A DNA stretch of 64,000 nt from Hemileia vastatrix (lineage: Eukaryota > Basidiomycota > Pucciniomycetes > Pucciniales > Zaghouaniaceae). Each line of letters begins with the position of its first letter. Within the stretch, counting starts at the first letter, position 1. The notes beneath the pieces are model-generated. The model saw only the letters and a list, made by a program, of their open reading frames with translations, had not been told where the DNA came from and searched no databases. Below, piece after piece: positions 43,660-55,780 of the stretch. The position numbers were made by a program, and so were the translations under genes. The DNA lies in the NCBI GenBank assembly GCA_030280995.1, contig JASXTE010000002.1, positions 27,883,183 to 27,947,182 of the forward strand, read 5' to 3'.

Positions 43660-45406
43660 TGTCAGCCAGGCTATTCCAGGAGTCCAGTAAATGATATGTA
43701 ACTTATAAAACCTGAAAGAGTGGGTAAGAATTGTATTTAATGAATATAAATTAATATTTTATTGCATAATAAAATTATATAAGTATTTTATTATATACAA
43801 GTGTTACATTAAATTTATTGGTTATATAAATTTTATATACATTTAAATTGAACATAATATAATATATTCTACAAATAATGGCACATTCTTATGTATTTAA
43901 TAATTATAAATTTATATTTAATTAATTGAAAAATATATATTATAATTATAAGTGTAAAATTGACTTATAATATATTTAAATTAATTATTTAAATTTATAT
44001 ATTAAATAACACCTTTCATATAATACTAAACAATAATTAATGACGCTTCTTTTGACCCTTAATTGTGTCAGGAAAAACCAATTAATTAATTTATACTAAA
44101 TTGAGATTAATTACATGTTTTGTTGCGTCAAAGTATTTTTTGTTTCACTTAAAATATCCTTAAATCAGACTGCACCATCTGTTTGGAATTATTTTTCTCA
44201 TAGTTCCTATGTTCCAATCTTGTTTAGTTATTCACTATTTTTACTTACTGATTTGGGAATTAATGGCGGGAAAATTGGATTCTTAATTGGGGTTTTAATT
44301 ATTTGTTTCATATTTTTCTCTACATTGTTATGTTTTATTTACTCTTTGATATATTTTTTTTATTCTATTCTAATTATTGTATTTACAAATATATGTAGAA
44401 GTTTTAGCACAGAGGAAAGCTAAACACAGGTCAATCAGCAACTGTGCACCTTACAACAACAAGTAACTACAACAAAGCGTGTGCTAAAACTGGACAAAAG
44501 ACTCTATTCTCCCCACACAGTGCAAAGACTGTCAGATGCGGCCAAAAGGGAAAGCAGTGGACAGGAAGAAGCAGTGGAAGGGATAAAGAGAATAGAGAAA
44601 AAGAGAAAGAAAATGATTTGGATGGGGAAAACGGAAATGGCAAAGAGAGGGCTCATTATATGACAAAGTCCACCATCCAAAACAATAGAAACTAACACGA
44701 CGTCGACAAAACTACTAAACTACAATACAGAAAAAGAGACAGGTTCACATCCAAGGAAAAAGTTCCCAGCCGGGGAAAAGATTCACACTCCAGGTAAAGA
44801 AACACGTCCTCGAGGTCCAGAATCAATACATTGACTCTGGGTGGGAAAGAAATGTTGTTCTTGATGCTGGAGCTTGTATCTTTGAAGTTCCTCGGCGGAA
44901 AAGGTCAGGAAAAGAGGATATGAGCAAGGAGAATGACTTGAGACGATGGTAAGAAGCTGGAGTAAGGAATGGTTCAGGTATTAGAGGCAGAAATTTCAAC
45001 AATATAGTGGCGCTTCAGAGGACCCATTGCCTATAAAAGGGCCTTGGATAATCCCCTGTAGCCTCATCACTTATTATACACTCCACAAATTAAATACTAT
45101 TTTACTACGTTTATATTTTTTTTATTAGTAATACAATTCTAATTAAAATTCTATATAACAATTTAAAGGTTGCTTTAAGTCTGATAGTAATTAAATATGT
45201 TTGCCGCGCAGAACCCTTACATTAAATAGTATTATTATTAATAAATCCTAAGTTTTTGTCATCTCTCAAGTTGCTCGCCATTGTTTTCCTTTTAAATAAA
45301 TTAAATATTGTATTATAATTTATTTCTTTTGTTTTTCCCTTGTCCTCCTCCTTTTCTCCTCCTTTTCTCCTCTTTTCCTTACCTTCTTCTAGACAACTGA
45401 CCGACA
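43660..45406 (+). repeat. E3 3' LTR, split by a copia solo LTR
   Basis: LTR parts 43660-44393 and 45007-45406, about 1134 bp without the insert and second target copy. Starts TGTCAGCCAGGC after tract GAGTGAGGGAG and ends ACAACTGACCGACA, followed by TSD GTTAT. TATA box at 45032-45038, just right of the insert. Confidence 0.92.
44394..45001 (-). mobile_element. Solo LTR of the copia1 family (608 bp) in the E3 3' LTR
   Basis: Reverse-oriented copia1 LTR without the internal duplication: plus-strand start TGTAGAAGTTTTAGC, end GAAATTTCAACA. TSD ATATA at 44389-44393 and 45002-45006. A solo LTR usually arises by recombination between the two LTRs of one element. Confidence 0.93.
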
Positions 45407-45411
45407 GTTAT

Positions 45412-45597
45412 GCTTTGGAGTGCTGTCAAATCAGTGAAGTAAGCCCTTAATGTAAAACCAGCACTTTTTGTTGAGAAAGTGCTGATTTGAGTGAAATAAG
45501 TGACTCACTTCAGTTTTGAATTACACCAGTGTTGGGGTTAGTGCGTTTTGAAAAGCTGCACTTAGATAAGTGCAAATTTTCCAGAACTGACACCCCC
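45412..45597 (-). mobile_element. PIF/Harbinger-like relic B, right end
   Basis: Sequence to the right of E3, ending GACACCCCC followed by TAA (45598-45600), similar to the relic A end at 28156. With the C-terminal transposase fragment at 28460-28790 on the other side of E3 it could form one internally deleted element into which E3 inserted. It includes small inverted matches such as AAGTGCTGATTTGAGTGAA. Confidence 0.35.
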
Positions 45598-45634
45598 TAA
45601 TATCTTTACATTTCAACTTTAATCTTGTATCACC

Positions 45635-45940
45635 ATGAATCATGCGCTATCTAAAATTTTTAAAGTTTCTATTTCTATAACCCCAGCTATGAAAGATGAA
45701 CTTGGTGCCCAAATTTGTAACAATCTTCTAACTGATGATGCTCATAGAAAATTAACTTTTTTCATTCATTCTTTTTATCTTTAATGCTTGGTCAAATGGC
45801 AATATATGGATGACTGAATATTTTATGATTAGACTATTACTCATGAAAAATTATTTGTTTCATATTCCCAAAAATGTTTTTTTTGAAACCTCAAAAAAAA
45901 ACTTTATAAATATCATATTTAGAATATACAGATACTTTGT
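45635..45940 (+). pseudogene. Unrecognised decayed reading frame
   Basis: ATG at 45635 in good context (CACCATGA) opens 49 codons (MNHALSKIFKVSISITP) to a stop at 45782. From about 45780 another frame carries on for some 50 codons (WSNGNIWMTEYFMIRLLL) to 45940. The two look like pieces of one frame after an indel. I do not recognise the family; it may be a gag remnant. Confidence 0.2.
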
Positions 45941-46946
45941 TTAAACATTTTTCTGGTGGCCAGAATAGTAATAGCAATTATGTTATGGCTGTTAGGTTTA
46001 AAAAGGGATTTATTCAGACTTATTTAAAGCCTCTTCAAAGCCTTTGATTCCGGTTCAAGCCTTGATCGTAGTTCAAATATAAAGTTGTAGGGGACTCTGA
46101 AATAGGGGCCCTTTTCATTTTTAAAATTTAAGAGAACAATTATAAGTAAGTTAAAAACTGAGGAAGGTGAGGGTGCTGACGGGTGAGAGTGAAGCTCAAT
46201 TCACTAACCTTGTGAAAAAGATCTACAAGGAGACGGTGAAAACATGTCAAGGAAAAAGAATGACAAAACCTTCCGTTAATATAAAAATTTTAGCAGTGTT
46301 TACATGCTTGATTCAGGGAAAGAAGGGCTTAGGAGAAGGAATAATGTAACTCATCTTGGTGACATGTGGACATATGGGAAAGAGGAAGATATCAAGGTGG
46401 GTGTAAGGAAAAAAAAGATATGAAAAAGTGGGGAAAAAACTCATGAATGGCAGATAAATAATCACAGAGAAAGCCATTTGAGGAAAATGCTACCCTAGTT
46501 GGCAGCTATGGATATCTCTAAACGGTGATTTGGAAACTAAGGGACAGGGTAGAGTGCGATGCATATGCGACTTGGATGAAAACTGATGATCTGGAGCTTA
46601 AAATAATAAAAGTCGGCTATATACTTCATTTCTTCCAGGTAGACGATTTCGAAAAAAACTTGGATACTGATCATGATGACTCCAGAAACCATGGAATTCG
46701 AATCAATATTCATGAAGGATTAGACAATGTGCTATATAGAGACACACAAGTGGGGAGAGAGAGAGGGAGAGAAAGATTGTTTAGGCAACAGAAATAATTC
46801 AATAATTTGTTTGGTAAGGGCATCAACCACTGTGTCTTTAAACCCTTTCATTATGCATACTTTAATGAAAAACGCACATCTTTCCCTACCACTGTTCTCA
46901 TTACACTGCAATAAATGTTCGTTTCGTCTTGGGGTGCAACAATGCC
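45941..46946. other. Unassigned sequence, no supported gene
   Basis: Mixed relic-like DNA. Short frames (46167-46349, 46525-46797, 46727-46972) show no motif and no stable composition. There is a short GA-rich tract near 46756-46776 (GAGAGAGAGGGAGAGA). I see nothing else to report. Confidence 0.5.
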
Positions 46947-47053
46947 GCAACAATTACGCGACAGTTATGTAACAATTGTTTTTAGCACTTAAAAGTTTTA
47001 AGTGAGTCTTAAATGCAAAAAACAATTGTTTTCAACTGTTGCGTAATTGTTGC
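46947..47053. repeat. 37-bp inverted repeat around a short loop
   Basis: Left arm 46947-46984 and right arm 47017-47053, both beginning (inward) GCAACAATTACGC and containing AACAATTGTTTTT; a few mismatches. The loop holds AAGTTTTAAGTG-like DNA. It would form a strong hairpin and may be a MITE or the end of the Harbinger relic next to it. Confidence 0.6.
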
Positions 47054-47257
47054 GCCTCATGAAACAAAAATGATTCGTAGTATTAACTCATTTGACAAAT
47101 CAGTAATTCATCAAATTTCTCAAAACTTCTCATCAAAATATGCAATTTAGCACTTTTTGAGGAAAGCTTTCAATTATTCATTAACTCACGCGCCATTTTT
47201 TCATCAACCCATTCCACTTGCTGAACCTCACGTCACGGCACTTTTTATCACTAATCC

Positions 47258-47530
47258 TCATCCTTTTAGGTATTTTCTTAAATAAGGCTCTTGTCGTTCG
47301 AAAGCGTCGCTCAAATATATTATGTCAGGGTAGATAGGTTTGGGCTCAAAATAATCTCTCATCAGGCAATTATTTCCTGCTAGTCGCTCACGGTTGATAA
47401 CTTCTTTCTTTGGTTTGGTGGTATGCCTAGTGATAGTTGAATTAGAAATATTTGTATTTATTGATGATTGAATAAAGATTTCCTCCTCTTCTATGTCCAT
47501 TACTTCATCTAAAAGTTTGAGTAGTAACAT
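47258..47530 (-). pseudogene. PIF/Harbinger transposase N-terminal fragment, frameshifted
   Basis: The minus strand opens MLLLKLLDEVMDIEEEE and continues NRERLAGNNCLMRDYFEPK, PIYPDI. It then leaves the family frame; one base over, the next residues read IFERRFRTTRALFKKI. The order R-x-G-x-x-x-x-L-x-x-DYF-x-x-x-P-x-Y then FxRRFR-x-x-RxLF is the usual start of Harbinger (DDE_Tnp_4) transposases. The frameshift is near 47320. The catalytic core is not found nearby. This is the clearest protein trace in 45.6-49.4 kb. Confidence 0.55.
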
Positions 47531-47794
47531 GGTAATACAAGTGTGATGAAAAAAAATTGTTTTGTGAGTTTGGGGAAAAAATAATTTGCTTCTAGTGAAT
47601 GAAACGGTGGTTTGTGTCTCTGCGTAACTTCCATATTGAATGCTACTATGTATACGGTGGTGGTTGCCCTTATTTCAGTAGTTTAAGACGCAAGTAATAT
47701 GCAATTAATTCTTACCGTTTTGCTGAAACAATGGTAGATGATGCTCTAAGCATCGGACATAATCATGAAGTACAGAACAAAACATGTCATCATA

Positions 47795-49140
47795 GTAGAA
47801 AAGTTTGCAGTCTTCCAAGCTCTCCCCCCATCAAAAACATGAGCTTGGGTCAGCTGATCTATTCTTTTGGCAGAGGAAGGAAGACAAGAAAACGGCAAGC
47901 TTTTGACAAATAGCTATATATTTTACTGTGTTGCAATAGCATCAAGTTTTAGCACGTTTAGATATGCTTCTTCTCACTATGCACATTAGATTGTTGAGAA
48001 CTCAGGGGCATAACCAAAATATCTTGGCAAGATACAGCTATTTGAAAAAGGTTTGCGGTTTTCTAATCTCCTCTCCCCCGCCAAAAATATGAGTTTAGGT
48101 CCGCTCACCTATGCTTTTGGCGGGGGATGAGATGCAAGAAAATTGATTTTTTTTTCCAAATATCTGTATCAGATGTCAGATATGCAAATATAATTTTTAA
48201 AACATTACCAATAATTGACTACAGCCATGTCACAAAAGCTTGCGGAATTTTGGACAAAAAAATTAAAGCTTCACTCACAAAAAAATAATTTTTCTATGTA
48301 AAAGGGGGCACCCCCAAGCTATCCTTGACCCTTTTAAATAGGCAAATTATTTTTTGATGAGAGAAACTTTGATTTTTTTGTCCTAAATTCTGCAAGCTTT
48401 TGTGACTTGGCTGTACTACAGCCAGATCCGAAAACATTGAGACAAAAATAAAAAATTTCAAAAATTTATTGACAGCCCCAAAAGTTGAGCTGCAATATTT
48501 TGTGACGTCTTCAATTCACTTTGTGGCAAATTGAAGATATAACCATATTGGAAATGCTTGGCGCAGTTTTGCGAAAAAATTCCAAAGCTTTTGTACAGAT
48601 CAATTGACATTTGACAGGATATTTAGCTTGCATTCACCAAAAATTTGTCAATTTCACTGTCAAATGTCAATCATTCTGTCTAAAAATTTTGATTTTTCTT
48701 GCATAGATGCAGCAATATGGCTGTACTGCAAAACATGAAAAGCTCCCGGGCTTCTTGTCTCCGATCCCCAGCCAAAAATATGAGTTTAAGTTGCTTTAGC
48801 ATGGAAATAAGTGGCAAGAGACCCCCAAGCTTTTCCGGTTAAGCTGTATCAAAAAAATACTGCAGCCCAACTTTTGGGCTGTCAATAAATTTTCTAAAAT
48901 TTTCAATTTTGTCTCAATGTTTTTGGATCAGGCTGTAAAGCCATATTCGAAACGGTTGGTGCAGTTTTACGAAAAAAATTCAAAACTTTTGGTCAGCTCA
49001 ATTGACATTTGACAGTAAACTGAGCCTCCCTTTACCAAAAATTTGCCAGTTTCTCATTCAAATGTCAAGCATTTTGTCTAAATGTTTTGATTCTTTTTGC
49101 AAAACTGAACCAACCGTTTCGAATTTGGCTGTATGTCTGT
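47795..49140. repeat. Array of long imperfect hairpins (at least six units)
   Basis: Paired arms (approximate): 47798-47850 with 47855-47911; 48031-48087 with 48114-48170; 48219-48292 with 48344-48416; 48418-48502 with 48850-48940, enclosing 48543-48617 with 48656-48721 and a weaker pair at 48735-48845; 48941-49015 with 49054-49130. Arms are 55-85 bp with perhaps 75-90 percent complementarity. Recurring words are GCCAAAAATATGAGTTTA, GACATTTGACAG and GTCTCAATGTTTT. No coding frame. The remaining 49141-49386 shows nothing. Transcription would give a multi-hairpin RNA. Confidence 0.7.
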
Positions 49141-49386
49141 CGACAGAATGCCCAAAATAACCGAGGTGAAATTAGATCCGAAAAAAATCTACAAATAGAT
49201 ATATTTGACGTCTTTGACTTGATTTGGTTGCGCAGTTGAAAAAAAACATGTGTGGATATGATTGGTTTATACTATAGGTGTTGGCGGTTGTCTTCAAAGT
49301 TAATGATAACCAGAATTAATCAACGAATGAATTGTGTACATACAAGATTTTGTTGGTTACAAAGAACAATTACATCCAGTGTATAT

Positions 49387-49520
49387 TGTTAGGTTACACT
49401 CAACTGTGCCGCAGTAACCCTAAGTTGTATATATATATATGGTGTATGGAACATGATGAGAGATCTAATTATTGGTAATAAAGATAACATATACATAAGA
49501 CATCAACGGTAGCTACAATA
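49387..49520 (+). repeat. copia2 5' LTR (134 bp)
   Basis: TGTTAGGTTACACTC to GTAGCTACAATA. The end at AATA is set by the primer-binding site that follows. The start and end resemble those of the TRIM LTR (TGTTGTGGGTACACC...CCTTAATA). Confidence 0.9.
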
Positions 49521-50029
49521 GGTTATGGGCCTATAAAGCGCTTATTATTATTATTATTATTATTTTTCCTTCTTTCTTTTCTCTCTGCCTTCACTGTTAT
49601 AAGACTAATTCCTGGTCTAGTCAACCATCAATACAAAATAGACTAAATTACGTCTAGTCAACCTTTTTGTTCTCTTTTCCCACTATCTCTTATCTTTTTT
49701 TTCCTTTTTTTCTCTCCTTCATCTTTTCTCTCTACGTTTCCGCTTCTCAACATTTTTTTTCTTCTTTCTTCTTTTCATTTTCTTTTTTTCTCTTAAGCTT
49801 ACCTTTTGACGATTAGGTCAGAATCTTGGCCAGATCCTGAAGTGTACTTGCGGACACGCAACTACTCCGAAAGTTTCTCTTAATCTATCCTTTTTTTTTC
49901 TTTTTTTTCTCTTTCTTTACATTTTCTCTCTCTATCTATTTCACTTTCCTTCCAAATATATATAAATATAAAAAATAAAAATAAAAATAAATTAAATTAA
50001 AAAAAAAAAAACCTTTTAACTATTTCATA
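49521..50029 (+). other. copia2 leader with primer-binding site
   Basis: GGTTATGGGCC at 49521 matches the initiator tRNA-Met anticodon region, as in copia1 and the TRIM. An ATT-type microsatellite follows (about 49543-49563), then a long C/T-rich tract with TTTTCTCTC runs to about 49940 and an A-rich stretch before the gag ATG. No gene. Confidence 0.7.
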
Positions 50030-53000
50030 ATGTTGTCAAACAACCCAAGAATTGGAGACAACAAAACACCAACCCCAGCCCCACGAGACCTACCACCACA
50101 TCAATCAAATAGGGCCTCGTCAACAAATACAACAGCCTCTTCTTCTCACAGAACACAAGCTACCAACAAGACCCCTGTGGCGCCAGTCCCACCCAACACC
50201 GGAACAACCAGCGGTACAGCCACTCCCCTACCCCCCATGCAATCAACGGGCATGAGCTTATGGGATCGAGATGAACGCAGACACGTTACTCAGTCCATCA
50301 CTAGTATCAAGCAAGAAATTAAAAGTTGGACCAATATATTGAGAACAGATGGATCCAACTTCAAGGCCTGGTACAATGAAGTCAAGCTCATGCTGGATGA
50401 ATACATTGACGATAGCTTTTACCCTCTCCAAATATTGACCGACACAAACACATCTAAAGAAAAAATTGCAAGATGTGCTATGATCAACTCGGTGGCACCA
50501 GAAATCAAATCGCTAGTTGTTGACATCAAACCTGTTGCTCTTCTCTATCAGGAACTGGACGCACGCTTTAATGTTCCGTGCAAAGCATCTCAACTTAACG
50601 TGTGGGACGAACTATCAAGCTTTAGTCTAAAAGATTTTGGGGATCCATTACTACTCATAACAAAATTCAAAGAATGTCGGTCAGTCGTCTAGAAGAAGGT
50701 AAGGAAAATAGGAGAAAAGGAGGAGAGAAGGAGGAGGACAAGGGAAAATAAAGAAATAAATCACAATAATATATATTTAATTTATTTGAGAGGGAAACAA
50801 CGGTGAGCAACTTTGAGAGATGACAAAAACTTAGAATTTATTAATAATAATATTATTCAATGTAAGGGTTCTGCGCGGCAAACACTTTTAATTACTATCA
50901 GACTTAAAGCAACCTTTAATTTGTTATATAGACTTTTAATTAGAATTGTATTACTAATAAAAAATATAAACGTAGTAAAATAGTATTTAATTTGTTGAGT
51001 GTATAATAAGTGATGATGCTACAGGGGATTATCCAAGGCCCTTTTATAGGCAATGGGTCCTCTGAAGCGCTACTATATTTTTAAATACAATGATTAGAAT
51101 AGAATAAAACAAATATATCAAAGAGTAAATGAAACATAACAATGTAGAGAAAAACATGAAACAAATAATTAAAACCCCAATTAAGAATCCAATTTTCCCG
51201 CCATTAATTCCCAAATCAGTAAGTGAAAATAGTGAATAACTAAACAAGATTGGAACATAGGAACTATGAGAAAAATAATTCCAAACAGATGGTACAGTCT
51301 GATTAAAGGATATTTTAAGTGAAACAAAAAATACTTTGACGCAACAAAACATGTAATTAATCTCAATTTAGTATAAATTAATTAATTGGTTTTTTCTAAC
51401 ACAATTAAGGGTCAAAAGAAGTGTCATTAATTATTGTTTAGTATTATATGAGAGGTGTTATTTAATATATAAATTTAAATATATTATAAGTCAATTTTAC
51501 ACTTATAATTATAATATATGTTTTTCAATTAATTAAATATAAATTTATAATTATTAAATACATAAAAATGAGCCCTTATTTGTAGAATATATTATATTAT
51601 GTTCAACTTAACTGTATATAAAAATTTATATAACCAATAAATTTAATGTAACACTTGTATATAATAAAATACTTATATAATTTTATTATGCAATAAAATA
51701 TTAAGTTATATCCATTAAATACAATTCTTACCCACTCTTTCAGGTTTTATAAGTTACATATCATTTACTGGACTCCTGGAATAGCCTGGCTGACAAAGAA
51801 TGTGTTGAAAAATTCAAAAGCCATGGACCCCAAATTAATGAAGACACCGTTCTAGGCATACTTCTCCAGCAAGCTATGAAGAGTGACCCAGTTTTTTACG
51901 AGAAAGTATTGGAGGATAATGAACTAAGTCTTCGTGGGTCTGGAGAATACCCAACATACATAGAGCAACAGCGAGTGATGTCCAATGTGTGGGATAGACT
52001 AAAAGCTGGAAAGGCCCTGACATCTAAACTGACGGATACCTCTCCTACCTCATTGACAGCACAAACAGCTGGATTATCAGTAAGCCAACAGTCGGCCGCT
52101 GAAGAATTGGAACCTCCAGCAGCAATGATCACCAAAACTCCTTTATGCTGAAATTGTAACTCTGCAGATCACTTACAAGCTGACTGTCAACGACCACCTA
52201 CCTTTGGGAATCAAATACGCCAAAATATAGCGCCAATGCCACCCCCAGGACAACGCTTTCAGGCATTTTATCCAATCCTTGCACCAGTCCCAATGGTTCC
52301 ATCATATCTTCCCCGACCAAATATACCCAAAAACCCGACTACTAAAATGGACAGCTACCGTCCAACATACCCGAAACAACTGTATAGAACTGTTCCACGC
52401 CCACAAGCTCCGAATCAAGTTGCAAGCAAGCAAGCACAAATATTAGAGGTCATAGATGATCAACCTACAGCGGCCTCCGTACTGGTAGAGCAACTACCAC
52501 CTGCAGCGTCGGGTAACAATGATACTGTTGTGCTTGATTCTGGAGCTACACATCATTTAACTGGAAATCTTGACCTGTTAGTTGACTTTATACCTTTGAA
52601 AACTCCTATTCCTCTCACAGTGGCAGCTGATGGCGATCAAAATTTTATTACAGGAATGGGTACGATGCAGTTTATTGGGATACATGGGGAGATTATTAAC
52701 GTCGGACCAGTCCACTATTGTCCAAAAGCAATAGGTATGCTAATCTCTCCTGCTGCCTTACTTAATGGGAAGTTGCTGATGACAACCTGCGACAATTCAT
52801 TTATATTTTGGAAAGATGGACTCCAATGGTTAAAGGCAGAACGTGTAAATAGAATGTGGCTTTTTCCTCCTCCAATTAATCAAACCCTTCGCTCATTAAA
52901 AACATGTAGACAGCAACACACAATAGCTGTGACAGACAAACCTAATCTTCTAATTCCGCCAACCACGCCCTGTAAACAAGCCCAAGCGCAATCTATTGTG

Positions 53001-55612
53001 AAACTAGACATTCCAACAGTCGAATTACCTGGGGTCATAAGGACCAAAGACGAGGAAGAACTCTATAACTGGCACTGTAAGTTTGGCCATGCTAGTTTGA
53101 GACAACTGAGAAGAATGATAGCGGGTAAAATTGCTCATGGATTACCGGAAAAGCTCCCACCTGGCAAAATTGTATGTCATTCTTGTAGAGTTTGTAAGAG
53201 CAAACGGCGATTCTTATTAAACTCAACAAACAGAGACCCGGAAAAACTAGAGATCCTCACTGCTGACCTGATCAGATCCCTAGAGGAGGAAACGTTTGCT
53301 AACGGCCTATATGCCCTTACTATTCAAGACATTTCAACCTCATATGGCGAATGTCACATAATTTCTCAGAAGTCAGAAGCAACAGAAGTAATAATAAAGA
53401 CGTTTACTCGTCTGCAAAATCAAACAAATAGATATGTGAAAATTTTCCGGTCAGATAATGGTGGAGAATTCAAAAACAAAAGGTTAGTATCCTACTTTGA
53501 AGAGAAAGGTATCACCCATGAATTAACGCAGCCATACTACCATGCACAGAATGGTCATATTAAACGATTCAACCAAACGATAGAGGAAATTGGAAGGACG
53601 GTCCTACATGAAAGTGGCCTGCCCAAGTTCTTCTGGGGCTTTGCTTATAGATGGGCCGCATATATCCGCAACCGACTTCCCAATGTAACGAGTAAAACAA
53701 TAACGCCTTATGAGGCAATGTTTGAGCTGAAACCTCAACTTGATCTCCTCAGATGCTTTGGTGAACTCGCATATGTTCATATTCCCAAAGAAACACGTAG
53801 AAAATTAGATGACTGGGCTAAACCATGCTTAATAGTTGGATACCCTCAAGGTTCAAAGGGATGGCTTTTTTGGGACCCTACTGACAAAAAGCTCCTTTCC
53901 TCGGCATGGGCTGACTTCTCCATGCCTGGCAAAACAAAGACTGATAGTAAGATGTCCATTGATCATATAGTCAACACTGTTTTGCCAGACCTCATATCTC
54001 TAGGTAACTTCTCACAAGAATGCAAGTATGAAGATCAAGAATCTTTAACTGCTGCCATTGAAAAAAACTCGGCCTTCTTTGCACTGCCAGCACCTAAAAC
54101 GTACAAAGAGGCTATGAGGTCACCCTTTGCTAATGAATGGAAGGCCGCTTGCGAAGAAGAAATAAGGAATCTGATAGAGATGGATGTGTGGGAACGCTGT
54201 AAACCACCAGAGGGAGCTCGAATCTTAGATGCACGATGGGTCTTTGCTGAAAAACGGAATGCTGACAATGTAATCATACGAAGAAAAGCAAGATATGTAG
54301 CGAAAGGCTTCAAACAAGTGCCTGGTCTAGATTTCACTGAGACCTTTTCTCCAACAGCTACCTTTGTTTCTCAACGTCTTATTCTTACTATTGCAGCCAT
54401 TAACCAATGGCCTGTCCACTCTTTTGACGTCACCGCTGCATACCTGCATAGCCCTTTACAAGAACAACTATGGGTAAGAGATCCTCAAGGTTTTGAAAAT
54501 AGAGACGGACTTGTTCTCAGGCTTAAAAAGGCCCTGTATGGTACATGTCAAGCTGCCAGATGCTGGTGGCAACATCTACGCAGCACACTCCAAGATGCCG
54601 GTTATCATGTATCTCAATATGACGACAGTGTGTATTTCTTGTCGTCAAACAGAAACAAAACGTTTATCTGGATACATGTAGACGACGGCTTAGTAACTGG
54701 AACCTCAATCGAATGTCAAAAAACCCTGGAAAACTGTCTTAAAAAAATCTCAAGATTAAGTGGGAATCTGCGCTTGACTCTATAGTGGGCATCTCAACAG
54801 TAAGAACAAATGAGGGCTTTCTACTGAACCAAACACATCTCATTGATAGAGTACTGAACTCCAGTGGGCAACCGTTAATCTACCAAGATACTCCACTTCC
54901 GCAGCATTGTCATCTTGTCTCGAGTGCTGATTCCTTTGAACCCCTTTCTCCTAAGGAATATCTTTCAATCATAGGATCGTTAAGTTATATTGCCACTGGA
55001 ACAAGGCCTGACATTTCCTTCACTTTCAATCTACTTTCAAGATTTGCCAAATGCCCACAAGAAATTCATTGGACAGCTCTTTGACACTTGCTTGGTTACC
55101 TATCAAATACACGAGCAAAGAAATTGTTCTTAGGTAAACAATCAAAGCTCACAGGAAAGTTAGAAGCTTATTCAGACTCAAATTGGGGAGGTGAGACTTC
55201 ACGATCGACGGCGGGCATGGCTATATTACTGCAAGGGTCATTAATTTTTTGGAGCTCCAAACGAATGCCTTGTGTCGCCACCTCAACCAGTCATGCCGAA
55301 CTTATGGCATTAAGCTACACTGCAAGAATTGGAATATGGATTAGAAACCTTCTGCACGAACTTATTGACTTCATGGACCCCCTGGTGCTTAAGTGTGATA
55401 ATCAGGCCACAGTGAAAATAGCATCCGATCAGGCATCAAACAAGCAAACGCGGCATGTGGAAAGGGATTTCTTCTATGTCAATGAACAGTTGTTCAAAAA
55501 GAAGGCAACTCTAGTGTGGGTAGAGACAAGTGATCAGTTAGCAGACATTTTGACGAAAGGTCTGGGTAATATATTACATAGTAGATCTTGCGTTAAACTG
55601 GGTTTGAGATAA
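50030..55612 (+). pseudogene. copia2 Gag-Pol polyprotein, broken
   Basis: ATG at 50030. Gag is interrupted by a solo LTR (50675-51795) and resumes in the frame expected after removing the LTR and one TSD. A stop at 52149 lies within the zinc knuckle (C-stop-NCNSADHLQADC; TGG to TGA likely). Then: protease VVLDSGATHHL (~52540), HHCC finger (WHCKFGHAS...CHSCRVC), integrase, reverse transcriptase with HVDD (~54677), a frameshift in the A7 run at 54741-54747, a stop at 55082, and RNase H (SDSNWGG). In integrase the third catalytic position is Lys (NGHIKRFN) 35 residues after SDNGG's Asp, where Glu is required. The integrase would be dead even if translated. Confidence 0.88.
50675..51795 (-). mobile_element. 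Gypsy solo LTR (E2/E3 family, 1121 bp) inside copia2 gag
   Basis: Plus-strand start TGTCGGTCAGTCGTCTAG, end AGCCTGGCTGACA: an inverted E2/E3 LTR. TSD AAGAA at 50670-50674 and 51796-51800. Minus-strand TATA box at 51042-51048. It inserted after copia2, and the internal part of its parent was lost. Confidence 0.94.
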
Positions 55613-55780
55613 TTAATTACAGGTGTAGTTTCAAAGAGCTGGGGCGGGCTAGATATATATATTTTTTTTTCTTTTCTTTCTCCTTTTTTTCTCTTTTCTT
55701 TATTCTTCCTCCTGCACACCTCTAAAAGCAGTTTTTTTTTTACCATTTTTTTCCTCTCTGCAGCTTGTTGAGGGGGCGGG

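Larger units (their letters stand above)
28934..45406 (+). mobile_element. E3: Ty3/gypsy element with three nested insertions
   Basis: TSD GTTAT at 28929-28933 and 45407-45411. LTRs 28934-36503 (with copia1 inside) and 43660-45406 (with a copia solo LTR inside). The interior 36504-43659 matches E2 closely. Removing the inserts leaves an element of about 9.4 kb. Insertion order is clear: E3 first, then copia1, the MITE and the solo LTR. Confidence 0.93.

Noticed and set aside
47795..49140. CRISPR-like array
   Set aside because: Arms are long, imperfect and inverted, spacers are irregular, no cas genes, and the context is eukaryotic.
45407..49386. Host genes in the gap between E3 and copia2
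   Set aside because: Only short frames without motifs, apart from the Harbinger fragment. No exon-intron pattern or codon bias that I could defend.
54741..54747. Programmed frameshift in copia2 at the A7 run
   Set aside because: It is in the reverse transcriptase, not at a gag-pol border, and copia1 has a single frame. A decay or sequencing indel is simpler.
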